Positions 6,831 through 15,127 of a stretch of 64,000 bases of DNA are shown here, piece after piece. The position numbers were made by a program, and so were the translations under genes. The stretch's first letter is position 1. Every line of letters begins with the position of its first letter. Source of the DNA: Chloroflexota bacterium. Lineage in GTDB: Bacteria; Chloroflexota; Dehalococcoidia; DSGV01. Where the stretch lies: positions 1-64,000 of the forward strand of contig JAJYLG010000005.1 in NCBI GenBank assembly GCA_021787985.1, written 5' to 3'. The notes beneath the pieces are model-generated. The model did no database searches and had not been told where the DNA came from. It saw nothing but the letters and a program-made list of their open reading frames with translations.

Positions 6831-8470
6831 CGCGTTTGCTCCTGGGCGGCGAGCTGCGCTGCCCGCTCGCGCAACTGCTGCTTGTCGATCTTGCCCCCGG
6901 CGTTGCGCGGCAGTTCCTGAACCAGCTCGATCCGCTCCGGCAGCTTCCACTTGGCGATCTGGCGACCGAGCAGGTAGTCGCAGAGGTCGGGTAGCGTCGG
7001 TTCCGAGCCGCCGGACGCTGGCACCACGAAAGCGCAGGCGCGCTCACCGAGAACGCGGTCAGGAATCCCCACGATGGCGATGTCGCCGACCGCCGGATGC
7101 TCCATCAGCAGCCCCTCGATCTCCGCCGGGAAGATGTTCGTACCGCCGCGCAGGATCATGTCCTTGGTGCGTCCGACGATGTGCAGGTAGCCATCCCGGT
7201 CGACCTGGCCCAGGTCGCCGGACTTGAACCACCCCTTGTCCCAGGCCGCCGCGTCGTAGTCGGGCTGGTTGAGGTATCCGTAGGACTTGTTCGCCCCGCG
7301 CCAGACCACCTCCCCCGGCTCGCCTTCGGGCACCGCCGCGCCGGTGGCGTCCACGAGGGCGAGCTCCTGGCCGATGCACAGCCGACCGACGCTGGTCTGT
7401 CGCGGCTCATCGGGGTCGTCCACCCGCGTCATGACGGGCACGCCGCCGTCGGTGGCGCCGTAGATCGTCTGCACGCGACAGCCGATGCGCGCCTCGATCT
7501 CGCGGGCCACTGCCGGCGCGAGTGGCGCCCCAGCGTTGTTGAAACGGTCGAGCGCCGAAAGGTCGTAGTCCTCGATCGGCAGCGTCAGGAGCTGGACCAT
7601 CTGCGTGGGGATGGCGGTCGCGTACGTACAGCGGTTGCGGCTGAGCAGCTCCAGTGCCGCCCGCGGTTCCCAGTGCTCGAGCATCACGGAGCTGGCGCCT
7701 GCCAGCAGCGGGGCCAGGACCGCGAACGCGTAGCCTGTGGAGCCGGTGTTGGCCGGGGCGAGCGCCCCCGCCACGTCGTCGCGGCGCAGGGCGATCGCCT
7801 GGGCGAACTGCTGAAGCAGCAGCACGACCAGGTTGTTGGAACTCCACAGCGAGACCTTGGGGACGCCGGTCGTCCCCGAGGTCGTCATCGCGTGAGCCGC
7901 ATCATCGGCTGAAGGCCGGCGCGCCTCGAGACGTTCGCGGCTCGGCAGCGGAGTCCTCAGGACGAGCTCGTCAAGCTCGCCCCCTTCTCCGGAGGTGATG
8001 ACCCGGCGAAGTGCCGGTAGCTCCGCGCGCAGCCCCTCGACCATGCCGGCGAAGTCGAACGCGGCGTCGTCGCCCGGCACGATGACCAACGGCGCTTGGG
8101 CGACCTTGAGGATCGCTCCGACCTCGGCCGCTCGCCAGGTCGTGCTGAGCGGCAGGAACACCGACCCGATGCGGTTGGCCGCCAGGTGGATGACGGGAAG
8201 TAGCGAGCAGCTCGGCACCTGCGCGGCCACCACGTCGCCCGGGCGAACCCCGAGGTCGGGCAGCGCCGCCGCCAGCCGCAGCGAGTAGTCGCGGAGCTCG
8301 CCGTATGTCCATCTCCGGTGGCCATCAAGAACCGCCGGCTTGTCCGGACCGGACTCCGCCTGGCGGTCGAAGATCTCGGCCACGGTTGCGTCTCCCCACA
8401 GACCCAACTCCCGGAAACGACGGGCGTCGGCGCCATCGTGCCAGCGACGGACCACGGGTTTCTCCGACAT
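6827..8470 (-). CDS. AMP-forming acyl-CoA synthetase / ligase
   Basis: 547 residues of the ANL superfamily. The ATP-binding P-loop is TTSGTTGVPK, the A5-type motif is IYGATDGGVP, and the hinge and C-terminal domain show SGDLGQVDRDGYLHIVGRTK, DMILRGGTNIFPAEIE and the catalytic lysine in NAGGKIDKQQLRE. Such enzymes activate a carboxylic acid as acyl-AMP and usually transfer it to CoA. The substrate cannot be deduced; 2,3-dihydroxybenzoate-type and fatty-acid ligases look similar. ATG 8470 is preceded by GAGAAGAAG; the long open extension upstream of it is not coding. It is transcribed away from the transcarboxylase operon. Confidence 0.85.
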   Translation of the reverse strand: MSEKPVVRRWHDGADARRFRELGLWGDATVAEIFDRQAESGPDKPAVLDGHRRWTYGELRDYSLRLAAALPDLGVRPGDVVAAQVPSCSLLPVIHLAANRIGSVFLPLSTTWRAAEVGAILKVAQAPLVIVPGDDAAFDFAGMVEGLRAELPALRRVITSGEGGELDELVLRTPLPSRERLEARRPSADDAAHAMTTSGTTGVPKVSLWSSNNLVVLLLQQFAQAIALRRDDVAGALAPANTGSTGYAFAVLAPLLAGASSVMLEHWEPRAALELLSRNRCTYATAIPTQMVQLLTLPIEDYDLSALDRFNNAGAPLAPAVAREIEARIGCRVQTIYGATDGGVPVMTRVDDPDEPRQTSVGRLCIGQELALVDATGAAVPEGEPGEVVWRGANKSYGYLNQPDYDAAAWDKGWFKSGDLGQVDRDGYLHIVGRTKDMILRGGTNIFPAEIEGLLMEHPAVGDIAIVGIPDRVLGERACAFVVPASGGSEPTLPDLCDYLLGRQIAKWKLPERIELVQELPRNAGGKIDKQQLRERAAQLAAQEQTR

Positions 8471-8867
8471 GCTTCTTCTCCCCGACTGACTGCCTCTCGA
8501 CACGGGAGTATACGCGCGGACGCGGGACAGGGACCAACTGCAACTGGTACCGAAGCTCGCTTGTTCTTCGCGCTGACGGACCGCGGTCCACCCTGGACGG
8601 GCGGCACTCCGAAGCCGCCTCGCCGAAGCGTGGGGCCATGTGGGTTCCGCCCGCGGCGGACTTGGGTTGTGGAACGTTGTGGCGTTTGCGCCTGCCACGA
8701 CCAGCATGCTACCTTTTGGCCGCGTGCAGGATGCCATGCACGCGTGCAGGGTACCCTGGGGACCCGGCCCGGACCCGACGGGTCCGCGCGCCGGGTCTGT
8801 TGTGACCGCTCCGCGGGCGGCGCGAGTGAAAGGAGAGCCTGGCACGGCCAGGGCAGGATATGCGCGG
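8471..8867. other. 397-nt intergenic region between divergent genes
   Basis: No credible gene is seen on either strand. It separates the divergent ligase and carboxyltransferase genes, so promoters for both should lie here. The only clear structure is the palindromic cluster at 8703-8750, described separately. GAGTATACG near 8510 could be a -10-like element. Confidence 0.6.
8721..8750. promoter_or_regulatory. direct repeat and palindrome, candidate operator
   Basis: CGCGTGCAGG occurs twice exactly 20 nt apart (8721-8730 and 8741-8750), that is, two helix turns. Within the pair, TGCACGCGTGCA (8737-8748) is a perfect 12-nt palindrome, and CGTGCA-N8-TGCACG (8722-8741) is an inverted repeat. AGCATGCT just upstream (8703-8710) is another palindrome. 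Its position about 120 nt before the carboxyltransferase gene suits a regulator binding site. Confidence 0.45.
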
Positions 8868-10418
8868 ATGAGCATGGAAGATAGAGTTGAAGAGCTCCGC
8901 GCTACGCGCGAGCGCGCGCTGCTGGGTGGCGGGCTCGAGCGCATCGAGGCACAGCACAAGCGCGGCAAGCTTACGGCGCGTGAACGGATCGCGGTCCTCT
9001 GCGACCCGGGCACGTTTGACGAGATCGACAGCTTCGTAGTTCACCAATGCACCGACTTCGGCCTCGCTGAGCAGAAGATCCCCGGCGACGCGGTGGTGAC
9101 CGGCTCGGGCAAGATCGACGGCCGGCTCGTCTTCGTCTTCTCGCAGGATTTCACCGTCTTCGGCGGCAGCCTCTCGGAGGCGGTCGGCCAGAAGATCAGC
9201 AAGCTCCAGGACCTGGCGCTGAAGGTCGGCGCACCCATCATCGGCCTGAACGACGGCGGCGGCGCCCGCATCCAGGAAGGCGTAGCTGCGCTGCGCGGTT
9301 ACGGCGAGATCTTCAGGCGCAACACCCTGGCCAGCGGCGTCATCCCGCAGATCTCGGTGATCATGGGGCCCGCGGCCGGTGGCGCCGTGTACTCGCCGGC
9401 CATCACCGATTTCGTGTTCATGGTCGAGGGCAGCGGCCAGATGTACATCACCGGCCCGGACGTCATCCGCGCCGTCACCGGCGAAGAAGTGACGCACGAG
9501 CAGCTCGGTGGCGCGATCACCCATGCCACGCGCTCCGGCGTCGCGCACTTCGCCATCGCGGGCGAGGAGGCCTGCCTGCAGGAGGTCCGCCGACTGATCT
9601 CCTTCCTGCCTTCCAACAACATGGAAGACCCACCACACGCCGAGACGGGTGACGACCCGGCGCGCGGTGTCGAGGAGATGCTCTCGCTGGTGCCCGACGA
9701 CCCGAATCGGCCGTACGACGTCCGCGAGGTCATCGAACGCATCGTGGACAACGGTGACTTCCTCGAGGTGCACGCCGGCTGGGCGCAGAACGTCGTCGTC
9801 GGCTTCGGCCGCCTGGCGGGGCGGACGGCGGGCGTCATCGGCAACAACCCGCAGCACCTGGCGGGGGTGCTCGACATCGATGCCTCCCGCAAGGCCGCCC
9901 GCTTCGTACGCTTCTGCGACGCGTTCAACATCCCGCTCGTGACCCTGGTGGACGTCCCGGGCTTCCTGCCGGGCACCTCGCAGGAACACGGCGGGATCAT
10001 CACTCACGGCGCCAAGCTCATCTACGCGTACGCCGAGGCGACCGTCCCCAAGATCTCCGTGACGCTGCGCAAGGCCTACGGCGGCGCCCACATCGTGATG
10101 AGCAGCCAGTACCTTCGCGGCGACATCAACTACGCCTGGCCCACCGGCGAGATCGCCGTCATGGGCGCGGACGGCGCCGTCAACATCATCCACCGTGCGC
10201 AGATCGCGGCTGCCCGCGACCCCGAGGCGGAGCGCAAGCGGCTCATCGAGGAGTATCGCGAACGGTTCAGCAACCCCTACGTGGCCGCCGCACGCGGCTT
10301 CATCGAAGATGTGATCGATCCGCGCGAGACCCGCATTCGCGTCGTCCGCGCGCTCGACATGCTAAGGAACAAGGCCGATACGAATCCGCCGAAGAAACAC
10401 GGCAACATCCCGCTCTGA
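8868..10418 (+). CDS. Carboxyltransferase, 12S / PccB-type acyl-CoA carboxylase beta subunit
   Basis: 516 residues, the normal length for this family, with both crotonase-like halves. The N half has GLNDGGGARIQEG and GPAAGGAVYSPAITDF; the C half has GFGRLAGRTAGVIGNNPQ, LVDVPGFLPGTSQEHGG and RKAYGGAHIVMSS. The protein transfers carboxyl between biotin and an acyl-CoA (propionyl/methylmalonyl-CoA in the best-known members). With the downstream 5S-like and biotin-carrier genes, and no biotin carboxylase in the operon, it fits the 12S subunit of methylmalonyl-CoA carboxytransferase; acyl-CoA carboxylase beta is the alternative. ATG 8868 has AGGA 9 nt upstream; a second ATG at 8874 is possible. 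Confidence 0.88.
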   Translation: MSMEDRVEELRATRERALLGGGLERIEAQHKRGKLTARERIAVLCDPGTFDEIDSFVVHQCTDFGLAEQKIPGDAVVTGSGKIDGRLVFVFSQDFTVFGGSLSEAVGQKISKLQDLALKVGAPIIGLNDGGGARIQEGVAALRGYGEIFRRNTLASGVIPQISVIMGPAAGGAVYSPAITDFVFMVEGSGQMYITGPDVIRAVTGEEVTHEQLGGAITHATRSGVAHFAIAGEEACLQEVRRLISFLPSNNMEDPPHAETGDDPARGVEEMLSLVPDDPNRPYDVREVIERIVDNGDFLEVHAGWAQNVVVGFGRLAGRTAGVIGNNPQHLAGVLDIDASRKAARFVRFCDAFNIPLVTLVDVPGFLPGTSQEHGGIITHGAKLIYAYAEATVPKISVTLRKAYGGAHIVMSSQYLRGDINYAWPTGEIAVMGADGAVNIIHRAQIAAARDPEAERKRLIEEYRERFSNPYVAAARGFIEDVIDPRETRIRVVRALDMLRNKADTNPPKKHGNIPL

Positions 10419-10441
10419 CGCGGGAGCGAAGGAGTACGACA

Positions 10442-10912
10442 ATGCGCGTTCCAGGCGTCCGGTGGTGGCTGGTTTCGATGCTTGCGCTGCTTGTCGCGGT
10501 GGGCGCGCTCGCGGCGGCCTGCGGAGGCAGCAAGGGCGGCAGTGACGAGGCGAAGATCCGCAGTCGGCTCGACACGTTCGTGAACCACTTCAACAAAGGC
10601 GACGCCAACGGGATCATCAGCGACATCGCGCCGGACCAGCGGAAGGGATGCGACCCGAAGCAGATCGAGGCGGCCTTCGCCATGATCAAGGGCTTCACCG
10701 GGGGGCAGGCGAAGATCACGCTCAAGGACGTAAAGATCAAGTCGATCAGCGGCAACACCGCTGACGTTGACGTCACTTCGGTGCTGGAGGGCGTCGGCAG
10801 CGCCCCGGCCACCCCCGAGACCAGCTCGGGGAAGATGAGCAAGTCGGGGGGCAACTGGTACATCGACACCGAGGGACAGGGATGCCAAGGGTTGAACATG
10901 TCGGGAAGCTAG
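10442..10912 (+). CDS. putative lipoprotein, first of a tandem pair
   Basis: 156 residues. The N-terminus is a lipoprotein signal (WWLVSMLALLVAVGALAAAC, lipobox Cys27). The rest resembles a small NTF2-like / DUF4878-type fold: an amphipathic helix (IRSRLDTFVNHFNKGDANGI), the motif KGCDPKQIEAAF, then alternating strands ending in NWYIDTEGQGC. AAGGAG precedes ATG 10442. It lies 23 nt after the carboxyltransferase gene and is similar to the next gene, so the two are paralogues inside the transcarboxylase operon. Function unknown; extracytoplasmic location is inferred from the signal. Confidence 0.75.
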   Translation: MRVPGVRWWLVSMLALLVAVGALAAACGGSKGGSDEAKIRSRLDTFVNHFNKGDANGIISDIAPDQRKGCDPKQIEAAFAMIKGFTGGQAKITLKDVKIKSISGNTADVDVTSVLEGVGSAPATPETSSGKMSKSGGNWYIDTEGQGCQGLNMSGS

Positions 10913-10966
10913 CCGCGGCGGCGCGCCGACGTTGAAGCCCGGGCCGGGTCCAGGATAGGAGGACGC

Positions 10967-11473
10967 ATGCGAATGGTTCGAAGTCGACCCCGCGCGGTTG
11001 GCATCATCGGCCTCGTGGCGGTCGTCGCCTTCGTCGTCGCCGCCTGTGCCACCGGCGGCCCGGACCAGTCCGCGATTCGAGCTCGTGTCGACTCGATCGT
11101 CCAGAACTTCAACAGCGGCAACCCGCAGGGTCTGCTCAGCGACCTCGTTCCCGCTGACCGCGCCGGGTGCGACCCCGCGAAGATCGCCGCGGCCTTCTCC
11201 GACGTCGCCAAGCGCTCCAGCGACAAGGCGCGCCTGGCGGTCACCGAGATCAAGGTTCAGTCGGTTGAGAACGGCAAGGCGGACGTGGAGATCACGTCGG
11301 TCCTACAGGGCGTGCCCGGCGGCGACACGTCCCCGAACACGGCCGCGGCCACGTTCAAGAAGGTCGACGGCCAATGGTACCTGAGCCTTGGTGGTCCCGG
11401 CTGCGCCGGCTTCGGAACTCCCACGCCGACGCCTACGGCCACGCCAGCCGCCACGGCGACCAGCTCATCCTGA
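10967..11473 (+). CDS. putative lipoprotein, second of a tandem pair
   Basis: 168 residues. The signal (VGIIGLVAVVAFVVAAC, Cys27) is followed by the same layout as the preceding gene: SAIRARVDSIVQNFNSGNPQ (IRSRLDTFVNHFNKGDANG in the sister), AGCDPAKIAAAFSDV (KGCDPKQIEAAFAMI), VEITSVLQGV (VDVTSVLEGV) and QWYLSLGGPGC near the end. A Thr/Pro/Ala tail closes it. GGAGG precedes ATG 10967. The shared Cys residues in GCDP and the final GxGC could form a disulfide. Unknown function. Confidence 0.75.
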   Translation: MRMVRSRPRAVGIIGLVAVVAFVVAACATGGPDQSAIRARVDSIVQNFNSGNPQGLLSDLVPADRAGCDPAKIAAAFSDVAKRSSDKARLAVTEIKVQSVENGKADVEITSVLQGVPGGDTSPNTAAATFKKVDGQWYLSLGGPGCAGFGTPTPTPTATPAATATSSS

Positions 11474-11555
11474 CACGCGCCCGCGATCCTCGGTGGGCCC
11501 TCCGGCCCGTGCCGGTGTCCCGCCGGGGCGACTGCTGAGAGGACAACGGACAACA

Positions 11556-13028
11556 ATGGGCGTCAAGATCACCGACACGGTGCTGCGTGACGCGCACCAG
11601 TCGCTGCTGGCCACCCGCATGCGCACCGAGGACATGCTGCCCGCGCTGGAGCAGCTCGATGCGATCGGTTACCACTCGCTCGAGATCTGGGGCGGCGCCA
11701 CGTTCGATACCGCGCTGCGCTTTCTCAAGGAGGACCCCTGGGAGCGGCTGCGGCTCCTCAAGCAGGGCCTCAAGCGAACGCCCACCCAGATGCTGCTCCG
11801 CGGCCAGAACGCCGTCGGCTACCGCCACTACGCGGACGACGTCGTCACGCGCTTCGTCTGGAAGGCGCGCGAGAACGGCATGGACATCTTCCGCATCTTC
11901 GACGCCCTCAACGACCCGCGGAATTTCGAGACGGCCATGCGCGCCTGCAAGGATGCCGGCGGGCACGCGCAGGGCACCATCTGCTTCACCATCAGCCCGG
12001 TCTTCACGCCGGATACCGCGGTTGAGACCGCACGCGCCCTGATCGACATGGGCGCCGACTCGATCTGCCTCAAGGACATGGCCGGCCTGATGGACCCGAT
12101 GTCGGCTTTCGAGATCGTGGGGCGGCTGCGGCAGGAGGTGAACGTGCCGATCGCCGTCCACACCCACTGCACCAGCGGCATGGCCGAGATGGCCTGCCTG
12201 AAAGCGATCGAGGCCGGCGCCGACATCATCGACTGCGCCGTCTCGTCCATGGCCCAGGCGACCTCGCAGCCTCCCACCGAGACGATGGTCGCCGTCCTCC
12301 GCGACACCCGCTGGGACACCGGGCTCGACGTCGCCAAGATCAATGCCGTGGCCGACTACTTCACGGGCGTCCGCCAGAAGTACGCCGCCTTCGAGAGCCA
12401 CACCTTCGGCGTCGATTCGGGCGTGCTCATCCACCAGATGCCGGGCGGCATGATCTCCAACATGGTGAACCAGCTCCGCGAGCAGAACGCGCTGCAACGG
12501 CTGCCCGACGTGCTGGAGGAGATGCCACACGTGCGCGAGGACATGGGCTACCCGCCGCTGGTCACGCCCACCAGCCAGCTCGTGGGCACGCAAGCGGTCA
12601 TGAACGTGCTGATGGGCGAACGCTACAAGCTCGTCTCGCGCGAGGTGCGCCAGTACTTCCTCGGCTACTACGGCCTCACACCGGCTCCCGTGAGCAAGGA
12701 GGTGCAGGAGAAGGTCGTGGGCGACCTCTCCCAGGTGATCAAGGACCGCCCAGCCGACAACCTCCCGCCAGAGCTCGATCAGGCACAGCAGGAGATCGGC
12801 GAGCTCGCCTGCTGCGAGGAGGACGTCATCTCCTACGCGCTCTTCCCGCAGCCGGCGCGCGAGTTCTTCGACCTGCGCGCCAAGGGTGGGCCGCCCGAGC
12901 CGGCCGTGGTCGCGGCGATCGTGGCGGCCGCGCAGGCGGCAGAGCCACCGCCTCCGCCACCGCTATCGGCTCCGAGTGACGGCAAGAACGCCTGGCGCCT
13001 CGCGGGCCGCCAGCGGCTGATGCGATAG
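11556..13028 (+). CDS. Carboxyltransferase, 5S / OadA / PycB-type
   Basis: 490 residues. The TIM barrel begins ITDTVLRDAHQSLLATRMRT (metal Asp in LRDAHQ); the lysine in SICLKDMAGLM is the one carboxylated in this family; HTHCTSGM gives the metal-binding HxH. Pyruvate/oxaloacetate act as acceptor/donor of the biotin-borne carboxyl group. The protein stops after the conserved carboxylase domain with a Pro-rich tail and has no biotin domain of its own; the carrier is the next gene. That split is as in transcarboxylase 5S and some oxaloacetate decarboxylases. ATG 11556 is preceded by GAGAGGACAACGG. Confidence 0.88.
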   Translation: MGVKITDTVLRDAHQSLLATRMRTEDMLPALEQLDAIGYHSLEIWGGATFDTALRFLKEDPWERLRLLKQGLKRTPTQMLLRGQNAVGYRHYADDVVTRFVWKARENGMDIFRIFDALNDPRNFETAMRACKDAGGHAQGTICFTISPVFTPDTAVETARALIDMGADSICLKDMAGLMDPMSAFEIVGRLRQEVNVPIAVHTHCTSGMAEMACLKAIEAGADIIDCAVSSMAQATSQPPTETMVAVLRDTRWDTGLDVAKINAVADYFTGVRQKYAAFESHTFGVDSGVLIHQMPGGMISNMVNQLREQNALQRLPDVLEEMPHVREDMGYPPLVTPTSQLVGTQAVMNVLMGERYKLVSREVRQYFLGYYGLTPAPVSKEVQEKVVGDLSQVIKDRPADNLPPELDQAQQEIGELACCEEDVISYALFPQPAREFFDLRAKGGPPEPAVVAAIVAAAQAAEPPPPPPLSAPSDGKNAWRLAGRQRLMR

Positions 13029-13038
13029 GAGGGGCGCG

Positions 13039-13551
13039 ATGGACGTGCAGGTCGGGGCGCGCACATACAAGGTCGAATCCCGTGGCGACGAGGTGACCGT
13101 GGACGGCACGACGTTCCGCACCCGCGTCACTGGCGAGGGTCGCAGCCGCACCACCTTCGTGGATGAGAAGCCGTACCGCGTGATCCTCCTCCCGCCCGAC
13201 GAGAGCAAGGACTACCGCGAGGTCAACGTCGACGGGCAGCTCTTCGCGGTGCGAATGAAGGGGGCGATGCGCTCCAACCCACGCCCGCGGGCACAGGCGA
13301 CGAGGACGGCGCCGCAGGGCGACATCCCCGGCGGCGTCGTGGCGCAGATGACAGGCCGTGTGATCCGCATCGACGTCTCCGCGGGCCAGCCGGTCGTCGA
13401 GGGCGACATCCTGCTCACGCTCGAGGCGATGAAGATGGAGAACGAGATCCGCGCACCGCAGAACGGCGTGGTGCGCAAGGTCGCCGTGGCCGCCGGCGAC
13501 CGCGTCTCCGAGGGCGACCTGCTCTGCGTGATCGAGGCGGGCGGGGAGTAA
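13039..13551 (+). CDS. Biotin carboxyl carrier protein (1.3S-like)
   Basis: 170 residues. The C-terminal about 75 residues form a biotinyl domain with the EAMKMEN signature, biotin on Lys132; it opens with GGVVAQMTGRVIRIDV and closes with VSEGDLLCVIEAGGE. The N-terminal half (MDVQVGARTYKVESRGDEVT...) is a beta-rich extension found in stand-alone carriers linked to carboxyltransferases. The gene follows the 5S-like gene after 10 nt with AGGAGGGG as ribosome site, so it is the carrier of this operon. The biotin carboxylase subunit is not encoded here. Confidence 0.9.
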   Translation: MDVQVGARTYKVESRGDEVTVDGTTFRTRVTGEGRSRTTFVDEKPYRVILLPPDESKDYREVNVDGQLFAVRMKGAMRSNPRPRAQATRTAPQGDIPGGVVAQMTGRVIRIDVSAGQPVVEGDILLTLEAMKMENEIRAPQNGVVRKVAVAAGDRVSEGDLLCVIEAGGE

Positions 13552-13580
13552 CCTCCCGTCGTTCCCGCTCTCTTCCGTCA

Positions 13581-13646
13581 TTCCCGCGAAGGCGGGAACC
13601 CAGCGCCCGCGGAGAGTCCTACCCCCGCGAAGGCGGGAATCCAGCG
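13581..13646. repeat. two palindromic intergenic repeats
   Basis: Two units of the type CCCGCGAAGGCGGGAA(C/T)CCAGCG lie about 40 nt apart (13583-13605 and 13624-13646). Each is a hairpin with a GAAG tetraloop; the first has a 7-bp stem (13581-13587 with 13592-13598). Such units are dispersed in many GC-rich genomes. Here they sit between convergent genes and could end transcription from both sides. Confidence 0.7.
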
Positions 13647-13722
13647 GCGAAGAGGCTGCACCCACCCCTGAATTCCGGCTCGCGCTCGCATCCGCCCGCT
13701 TGGCCGCAACGACGGACCCGCG

Positions 13723-14868
13723 TCACTCCCGCCCCTTGCGCTCCTCGACGAGCCTGTCCAGCTCCTCCTTGAGCCGGCCGAGCACCGCGTCGTACGCGAA
13801 CGCGCCCAGGTGCTCCGAGCCGCGCTTCAGATTCACAAACGCCGGCGCACACCATAGGCCCAGGTCGGCGCCGTCCGTCTCGCCCGGGCCGTTCACCCGG
13901 CAGCCCATCACCGCGATCGTGATGTCGTACGCCTTCGCGTAGCGGGTCATCTCCTTCACGCGCTGTGCAAGCCCGATGAAGGCCTCGTTCTCCACTCGCG
14001 AGCAGGACGGGCAAGAGATGATGTTCAGGCCGCCGTCCAGGAACGTCGGCACGCTGCGGAACCGGCCCTGGGCGACGTCCTCCAAGAGCTCGCGACCGAC
14101 CGCGATCTCGCGCCACTTCTCCTCGAACGGCAGCGTCAGTGAGACGCGGATGGTGTCGCCGATGCCCCGCGGCAGGAGCTGCTCGAGGGCGATGCGCGTC
14201 TTGATGATGCCGTCCGGTGGAAGGCCGGCTTCGGTCACGCCGAGATGGATGGGCACGTCCGGCCGCAGCTCGTGGAAGCGCACGTTACCGGCGACCACCT
14301 TGCGCGGATCGGAGTCCTTCAGCGACACGACGTAGCGGTGGAAGCCCAGCTCGTCCAGGACCGCGCAGTGCTGCACCGCCGATTCCACCATCGCCGATAC
14401 GTCGTCGTCCCCGAACTTCTCGGCCAGCTCCGGATCGACCGAGCCGCAGTTGACGCCCACGCGGATGGCGCAGTCGTTGGCGGCCGCCGCTTCGGCGATG
14501 AACGCCACCTTCTCGCGGACGGCCTTCCCCCGCTCGTGGTGGTAGAGATGCCCGGGATTGTAGCGCACCTTGTCCACGTGGGGCGCGACCAGCGGCGCCA
14601 ATCGGTAGCTCTCCTGCAGGTCGACGCTCAACGTCGCGTCCGGGACCGCCTCGCGGACACGGGCCAGCGCCTCCACGTCCTTGCGGCTGTCGACGGCGAT
14701 GCGGATGACGTCAGCTTCCGCGGCGACGAGCTGGCGCACCTGGCGGACCGTGGCCTCCACGTCCTGCGTCCGCGTGGCGCACATGCTCTGCACGGCGACC
14801 GCCCCCCCGCCGCCGATGACCGTCCTGCCGACGCGCACGGGGCGCGTGCGGTTCCTCGCTGTCGCCAC
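13723..14868 (-). CDS. ispG: 4-hydroxy-3-methylbut-2-enyl-diphosphate synthase IspG
   Basis: 381 residues. It catalyses the penultimate step of the MEP isoprenoid pathway, reducing ME-cPP to HMBPP with a [4Fe-4S] cluster. The N-terminal TIM barrel starts [19 protein letters not shown]; the C-terminal cluster domain carries [10 protein letters not shown] and [10 protein letters not shown], which supply the cluster cysteines and glutamate. GTG 14868 is favoured by GGGGAGGG just upstream. A likely -10 (TAGACT) lies about 55 nt upstream on the minus strand (14922-14927). It is convergent with the carrier-protein gene. Confidence 0.95.
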   Translation of the reverse strand: MATARNRTRPVRVGRTVIGGGGAVAVQSMCATRTQDVEATVRQVRQLVAAEADVIRIAVDSRKDVEALARVREAVPDATLSVDLQESYRLAPLVAPHVDKVRYNPGHLYHHERGKAVREKVAFIAEAAAANDCAIRVGVNCGSVDPELAEKFGDDDVSAMVESAVQHCAVLDELGFHRYVVSLKDSDPRKVVAGNVRFHELRPDVPIHLGVTEAGLPPDGIIKTRIALEQLLPRGIGDTIRVSLTLPFEEKWREIAVGRELLEDVAQGRFRSVPTFLDGGLNIISCPSCSRVENEAFIGLAQRVKEMTRYAKAYDITIAVMGCRVNGPGETDGADLGLWCAPAFVNLKRGSEHLGAFAYDAVLGRLKEELDRLVEERKGRE

Positions 14869-15127
14869 CAACCCTCCCCGCGGGCGGCCCGCGCGGGGAT
14901 GCGCCGGCCGCACCGTTCCAAGTCTAGCACCGGGGGGTGTCTCGCCTTCGGTCCGTCGGATCGCCCCTCCCCTCGCGCAGACCCGTAACATCACGCTCCG
15001 CCGCGGCGTTGCGATCTACAGGGGCTTGACCCGACGCGGGCGGCTGCGGGCCGGCACGCCCTGGACCGCCTTCCTCGACGACCAACCGCGCGGGCCCGCG
15101 CCCTGAGCCAAGACAGGAGGGTGAGTC

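Noticed and set aside
8640-8867. Upstream extension of the carboxyltransferase
   Set aside because: The frame is open, but the sequence does not fit the family and contains the palindromic site; ATG 8868 has a ribosome site.
8471-9013. N-terminal extension of the AMP ligase
   Set aside because: The open frame continues upstream of ATG 8470, but it overlaps the carboxyltransferase start and lacks homology.
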